In this document: positions 61,127 through 64,000 of the stretch, one piece after another
Layout of the letters: every line of letters starts with the position of its first letter
How positions within the stretch are numbered: the stretch's first letter is position 1
Origin: Porphyromonadaceae bacterium UBA2751
GTDB lineage: Bacteria; Bacteroidota; Bacteroidia; Bacteroidales; Muribaculaceae
Reading direction: 5' to 3'
NCBI GenBank assembly: GCA_002353285.1
Contig: DEJJ01000011.1
Location: 1-64,000 of the forward strand
DNA length: 64,000 nt
Notes under the pieces: model-generated
The model's input: only the letters and a program-made list of their open reading frames with translations
Told to the model about the DNA's origin: nothing
Databases searched by the model: none
Made by a program: the position numbers and the translations under genes

Positions 61127-61702
61127 TTACTTGAGTGCTGTAGCAGCAACGATGTCGTTGAGATTCTTGAGCAGCACTTGCTTGAGCTCATCTCCCTTCA
61201 TGGGAGTGCCACCAGGCATGATATTGAATGTAACAAAACCGTCGCCCTTAGCCACCAGTGCACGATACTCGGTGCGGCCATCTTCCTCCTTGACAAACAT
61301 CTTGCAGGTTTTGTCGCCCACGGTGATGTCGTCGGTGGGTTTGAAGCCGTTCTTGCCATAGTTCTCGGCAATGCCCTCGGCCTTTTCAAGAGTGTAGTTC
61401 AGAGACGCTGTGGTGTGAGGGTTCTCCTTAAGCCTGAGGTTGCATGAGCTGTTAACCATTCGGCTCGAAGCCTGCCATCCTTCGGGAACAGTGAGAGTGT
61501 AATTGTCGCAACTGAGTTCCTTTTGGTCCTCAATTTTCACTTTCTCGCCCTGAGCCTCAGCGTCATCCTGAGCTTGCGCATCGTCGGTTACTTGCTCTTG
61601 CGATGCCGAGCCGCTTGCTGCAGCATCTTTCTTTCCTTCACACGACATCAGTGTAAATGCCGCCAAAGCAGCAATTGCTACCAAACTAAATACTTTCTTC
61701 AT
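61127..61702 (-). CDS. Small lipoprotein of unknown function
   Basis: A 191-residue lipoprotein. The lipobox TLMSC gives the lipidated cysteine at residue 21. Residues 22-60 are a low-complexity Ala/Gln/Asp/Glu linker (DDAQAQDDAEAQGEKVK). The rest is a compact domain of about 130 residues with NYTLTVPEGWQASSRMVNSS and a later FNIMPGGTPMKGDEL. It resembles small lipoproteins that act in membrane stress, but I cannot assign a family. A consensus promoter lies about 450 bases upstream and could give a long leader. No other good promoter is visible closer. Confidence 0.8.
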   Translation of the reverse strand: MKKVFSLVAIAALAAFTLMSCEGKKDAAASGSASQEQVTDDAQAQDDAEAQGEKVKIEDQKELSCDNYTLTVPEGWQASSRMVNSSCNLRLKENPHTTASLNYTLEKAEGIAENYGKNGFKPTDDITVGDKTCKMFVKEEDGRTEYRALVAKGDGFVTFNIMPGGTPMKGDELKQVLLKNLNDIVAATALK

Positions 61703-62157
61703 TCTTACTTAAAATCTTTTTCTTAATGGGTTAAACAATAATATTAATTAAACACAAAACGTAAAATACTAACGTTTTATTATTTTCAGACGCTGTTTTT
61801 AGTCACAATTCAAACATTGATGTTACGGTCTGTCAGTCGTCGAGGCTCGTCTGCATGTACACGTCATAAATCAAAGCTCCGCTCTATATTTCACTTTAAT
61901 AGAAAAAATGCCGCCAGATTCACATCTAACGACATCCTCACCATAAAATTTAAATACTAAAACTTATTTACCTTACAATAACTTTTGTGTGTATGTTAAC
62001 AATGAAAAAGAATTATTACTTGCAATATATGATATTACTCACTGGCAATCATCAACCAGCAGGTAATGACATTTTCTTACTCTAACAGATTAAGTTTTTT
62101 CAAAGGAAAAGATTTTTATTTTCTATTCCTATAGAAAAGGGTTCACTAAATTCATTG

Positions 62158-62188
62158 CAAAGATAATGAAACATTTTTAATATGCAAA
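62158..62188 (-). promoter_or_regulatory. Consensus promoter facing a 450-base non-coding stretch
   Basis: Minus strand TTTG (62185-62188), 19 bases, TATCTTTG (62158-62165). The next gene on that strand starts at 61702. The transcript is therefore a very long leader or a separate small RNA. Confidence 0.7.
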
Positions 62189-62380
62189 ATTTATCCAATT
62201 AAATAGTTGTCATTTTATGATTGTTTAAGATTTAACGCATTGATTTTTAACATAAACAATAAATTTGTACATTCACCCAAAACGATAGTAGTAAAAACAT
62301 GAATATTCATTTTGCCCACGCCAATGAATTTACACATATTAACAAAATAGTAAAAAAAACTCAATTCACACTCCCAGCTA

Positions 62381-62411
62381 TTGCACAGTTTAAAAAACGG
62401 TTGTAACTTTG
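62381..62411 (+). promoter_or_regulatory. tRNA-Val promoter
   Basis: TTG (62381-62383), 20 bases, TAACTTTG (62404-62411), 23 bases before the tRNA. Confidence 0.85.
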
Positions 62412-62434
62412 CATCGCTTTTCGCAAGAAGGCAT

Positions 62435-62509
62435 GGGTGCTTAGCTCAGCTGGTTCAGAGCATCTGCCTTACAAGCAGAGGGTCGGCGGTTCGAATCCGT
62501 CAGCACCCA
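62435..62509 (+). tRNA. tRNA-Val (anticodon TAC)
   Basis: A 75-base cloverleaf. The acceptor stem is GGGTGCT/AGCACCC with discriminator A. The anticodon stem-loop TCTGC-CTTACAA-GCAGA gives TAC. The T-arm contains GGTTCGAATCC. No CCA is encoded. Confidence 0.96.
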
Positions 62510-62520
62510 CCCCAAGAAAC

Positions 62521-62566
62521 AACGCTGATAGTCAACGATTTAAATCAAGACTTTCAGCGTTTTTTG
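62521..62566 (+). terminator. tRNA-Val terminator
   Basis: AACGCTGA (62521-62528) pairs with TCAGCGTT (62554-62561), followed by a T-run. Confidence 0.85.
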
Positions 62567-62695
62567 CTTGATTATCTTTCAATATTAATTTTAAATTATT
62601 GCAATTTTCAAGTGCTGGGGGCGCTTAGAGCAAACAAAATGAAACTTGAATTGTTTCCCAAAACAATCTAAGAATACAAAAAAACACGATATAGC

Positions 62696-63241
62696 ATGGA
62701 TTCAAAAAGATGGAAGACTCTGAGAAGTGAGTACCTCATCAAGAGACCCTGGCTCACAGCAAGGCGAGACGCTGTGCAACTGCCCAACGGTGTTGTCAAC
62801 GATGAGTTCTACGTGCTTGAATACCCCGACTGGGTTAATGTCATTGCTATCACTGGCGAGGGTAAATTTGTCTTCGTCAGGCAGTACCGATATGCCCTCG
62901 ACCTCGATTCCATAGAGCTATGCGCTGGTGTGGCCGAGCCTGGCGAAGCCCCCATTGAGAGCGCCAAGCGTGAGTTGCTTGAGGAGACTGGCTACGGTGG
63001 CGGTGAGTGGAAAGAATTCATGGTGATAGGGCAAAATCCAAGCACTTGCAGCAACTGGACCCACTGTTTTATCGCAACGGGAGTGGAGCGAATGGGTGAT
63101 CAGCAACTCGACCGCACCGAGGACATTGATGTGGTGCTGCTCTCGCGCGAAGAGGTGTTGAGCATGCTTCGCAACGACGAGCTCAAGCAAGCTCTGATGC
63201 TGGCTCCGCTGTGGCGATATTTTGCCATGGAAAACCAATAA
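62696..63241 (+). CDS. NUDIX hydrolase, ADP-ribose pyrophosphatase-like
   Basis: A 181-residue cytosolic hydrolase of the ADP-ribose/ADP-sugar pyrophosphatase group. The Nudix box lies near 82-104: GEAPIESAKRELLEETGYG supplies the metal-binding REL-x-EE core. Upstream FVFVRQYRYALDLDSIELCA is the substrate and dimer region typical of ADPRases. It likely clears free ADP-ribose or nucleotide sugars; the exact substrate is not certain. It has no visible promoter of its own after the tRNA-Val terminator. Confidence 0.9.
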   Translation: MDSKRWKTLRSEYLIKRPWLTARRDAVQLPNGVVNDEFYVLEYPDWVNVIAITGEGKFVFVRQYRYALDLDSIELCAGVAEPGEAPIESAKRELLEETGYGGGEWKEFMVIGQNPSTCSNWTHCFIATGVERMGDQQLDRTEDIDVVLLSREEVLSMLRNDELKQALMLAPLWRYFAMENQ

Positions 63242-63264
63242 ATGGGCAAGCGGCCTCAAGCGCG

Positions 63265-63372
63265 TCAGAAGTCATACCCATCTTCCCACCCCTCGTCGTA
63301 GTCCTCGGCCTCCTCTCCAGAGTAATCGTTATCACCGTGGCCATTCTTAAAGGCAAAGGCAGGAGTACTCAT
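63265..63372 (-). CDS. Acidic small protein of 35 residues coupled to the HAD phosphatase
   Basis: A short frame on the minus strand whose ATG overlaps the last base of the HAD stop codon (TAATG). The peptide starts MSTPAFAFKNGHGDNDY and continues into a strongly acidic, aromatic stretch (SGEEAEDYDEGWEDGYDF) to the end. Asp and Glu make up over a third of it. It fills the gap to the NUDIX gene and overlaps no other real gene. No family is recognised. The coupled start and the skewed composition support translation, but the size is small. Confidence 0.45.
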   Translation of the reverse strand: MSTPAFAFKNGHGDNDYSGEEAEDYDEGWEDGYDF

Positions 63373-64000
63373 TACAGCGGAATCCCATTCTCAATAATGG
63401 GCACGAGGTCATTGGGCTTGCTAATAATCACATTGGCATGATATTCCTTGAGTTCCTTCACAGGGCGGAACCCCCAGGTCACACCCACCGAGTCGACACA
63501 TGCACGGCGAGCGGTTTCCATGTCGATGCCTGAGTCGCCAATGTAAATGGTTTCCTGCTTAGTAAATTGGGTTTGAGCAAGTATCATGAACACGATGCTT
63601 GGGTCGGGCTTCACTGGGATGCCCTCTTGTTGCCCCTGCACCGCAACCCAGGGAATGTTTGGGAAAAAGTGGCTGATTATCTTAGTTGTAGCCTCTTGAT
63701 ATTTATTGCTCGCAACAGCCAGACTAACGCCGCTATCGCGCAGGTGCTCCAGTAGCTCATTGATACCATCGTAGGGCGCAGTGCGGTCGGTGCAATGCTC
63801 GTTGTAATACTGCTTGAAGTCCTTGAGCATAGTGTCGACCACCGATGCCTTGCCGCTGGCATCTTCAGGCAGGGAGCGCTCGATAAGGCGCTTCACGCCG
63901 TTGCCCACAAAGTAGGGGTAAGATGCCACACTGTGAGTGTGATACCCATTGCGGTCGAGTGCAAAGTTAACCGAGTCGCCAAGGTCGCGGATGGTGTTGA
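63372..64000 (-). CDS. HAD family phosphoglycolate phosphatase-like protein (cut by the window end)
   Basis: The frame runs off the right edge, so the start is missing. At least 208 residues are visible. The visible start (NTIRDLGDSVNFALDRNGY) is the part just after the usual DxDGTL motif, whose aspartates lie outside the window. VASNKYQEATTKII holds the motif II region (S/N and K), KPDPSIVFMIL the motif III lysine, and YIGDSGIDMETARRA the motif IV aspartates. VGNGVKRLIERSLP is typical of Gph-type caps. It likely removes phosphate from 2-phosphoglycolate or a similar small molecule. Confidence 0.9.
   Translation of the reverse strand, partial: NTIRDLGDSVNFALDRNGYHTHSVASYPYFVGNGVKRLIERSLPEDASGKASVVDTMLKDFKQYYNEHCTDRTAPYDGINELLEHLRDSGVSLAVASNKYQEATTKIISHFFPNIPWVAVQGQQEGIPVKPDPSIVFMILAQTQFTKQETIYIGDSGIDMETARRACVDSVGVTWGFRPVKELKEYHANVIISKPNDLVPIIENGIPL

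Larger units (their letters stand above)
61703..62434. other. Long non-coding region between lipoprotein and tRNA-Val
   Basis: An AT-rich stretch of 730 bases without a supported gene. It contains a minus-strand consensus promoter (62158-62188), a hairpin TTTTCTAT-TCCT-ATAGAAAA (62119-62138) just downstream of it, and the tRNA-Val promoter at the right end. Only frames of 30 codons or fewer without motifs occur between the promoter and the lipoprotein. Confidence 0.6.

Noticed and set aside
61993..62085. A 30-codon plus-strand frame in the long non-coding region
   Set aside because: No promoter, no conservation evidence and AT-rich composition.
59544..62509. Integrative element attachment at the tRNA genes
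   Set aside because: Neither tRNA has a neighbouring integrase or a visible duplicated 3' end within the window.

Overview
The window reads as a chromosomal segment of a gut-type Bacteroidales bacterium. Muribaculaceae or a close relative fits best, but I cannot fix the family from sequence alone. The evidence is as follows. The promoters carry the Bacteroidota -7 box TAnnTTTG, often with TTTG about 19-20 bases upstream. There is a PorV-type type IX secretion (T9SS) outer membrane protein, and two large secreted proteins share a C-terminal sorting-type tail. There are lipoproteins, a phosphate-selective-type porin, secreted proteins with dockerin modules, and an ECF sigma factor coupled to a dual-membrane anti-sigma protein. 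Few genes show a Shine-Dalgarno site. No rRNA, CRISPR array, insertion sequence, integrase or phage gene is visible. Most of the window is housekeeping.

Layout. 1-723 is gene-free and mosaic with palindrome-rich repeats. 724-6132 (-) is a giant secreted T9SS-type protein. 6133-7369 is a second repeat mosaic. 7370-11203 (-) holds rlmI, rseP and dxr. 11386-12342 (-) is a dockerin-SUMF1 protein. 12433-15856 (-) is psuG, psuK and a flavoprotein. 15908-17331 (-) is an SMR transporter/PPOX-fold/MarC operon. 17428-19104 (-) is an AspT/YidE-type transporter, and 19318-20178 (-) a lipoprotein. 20368-22241 (+) is the sigma/anti-sigma pair. 22385-26850 (+) holds argS, a BI-1 family protein, porV and ispF. 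27045-29943 (-) is glpB-glpA. 30137-32909 (+) holds a nucleotide-sugar dehydrogenase with altered catalytic residues and a secreted alpha-amylase. 33006-34744 (-) is an rluD-like gene and a PASTA protein. 34970-37201 (-) is an M6 protease with a dockerin. 37440-40694 (+) is glnS and two HU-fold genes. 40695-45678 (-) is sppA-lpxK-punA-thiL. 46253-51196 (-) holds tsaC, a polyprenyl glycosylphosphotransferase, a ClC channel and fmt. 51386-51844 (+) is an FMN-binding protein, with a small membrane protein at 51980-52126 (-). 52297-54762 (-) is a second T9SS-type secreted protein. 54931-59337 (-) holds a porin, a BASS transporter, a carboxypeptidase-regulatory-like protein and a lipoprotein. tRNA-Arg follows at 59544 (-), queA at 59810 (+), a lipoprotein (-), tRNA-Val at 62435 (+), a NUDIX hydrolase (+) and a truncated HAD phosphatase (-) at the window end.

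How it works together. The strongest theme is envelope biology. PorV would help export and anchor proteins with T9SS tails. RseP and SppA handle membrane and signal-peptide proteolysis, LpxK makes lipid A, and the glycosylphosphotransferase starts surface glycan synthesis. The sigma/anti-sigma pair looks like an outer-membrane-to-transcription sensor. The HU-TM-LysM protein could tie DNA to the cell wall.

Best candidates for further study: the dual-membrane anti-sigma pair (20368-22241), the membrane-anchored HU protein (39591-40694), the UDP-glucose-dehydrogenase-like protein lacking its catalytic cysteine (30137-31447), two small unlisted genes (51980-52126, 63265-63372), a consensus promoter facing 450 bases of non-coding DNA (62158-62188), and the repeat mosaics.
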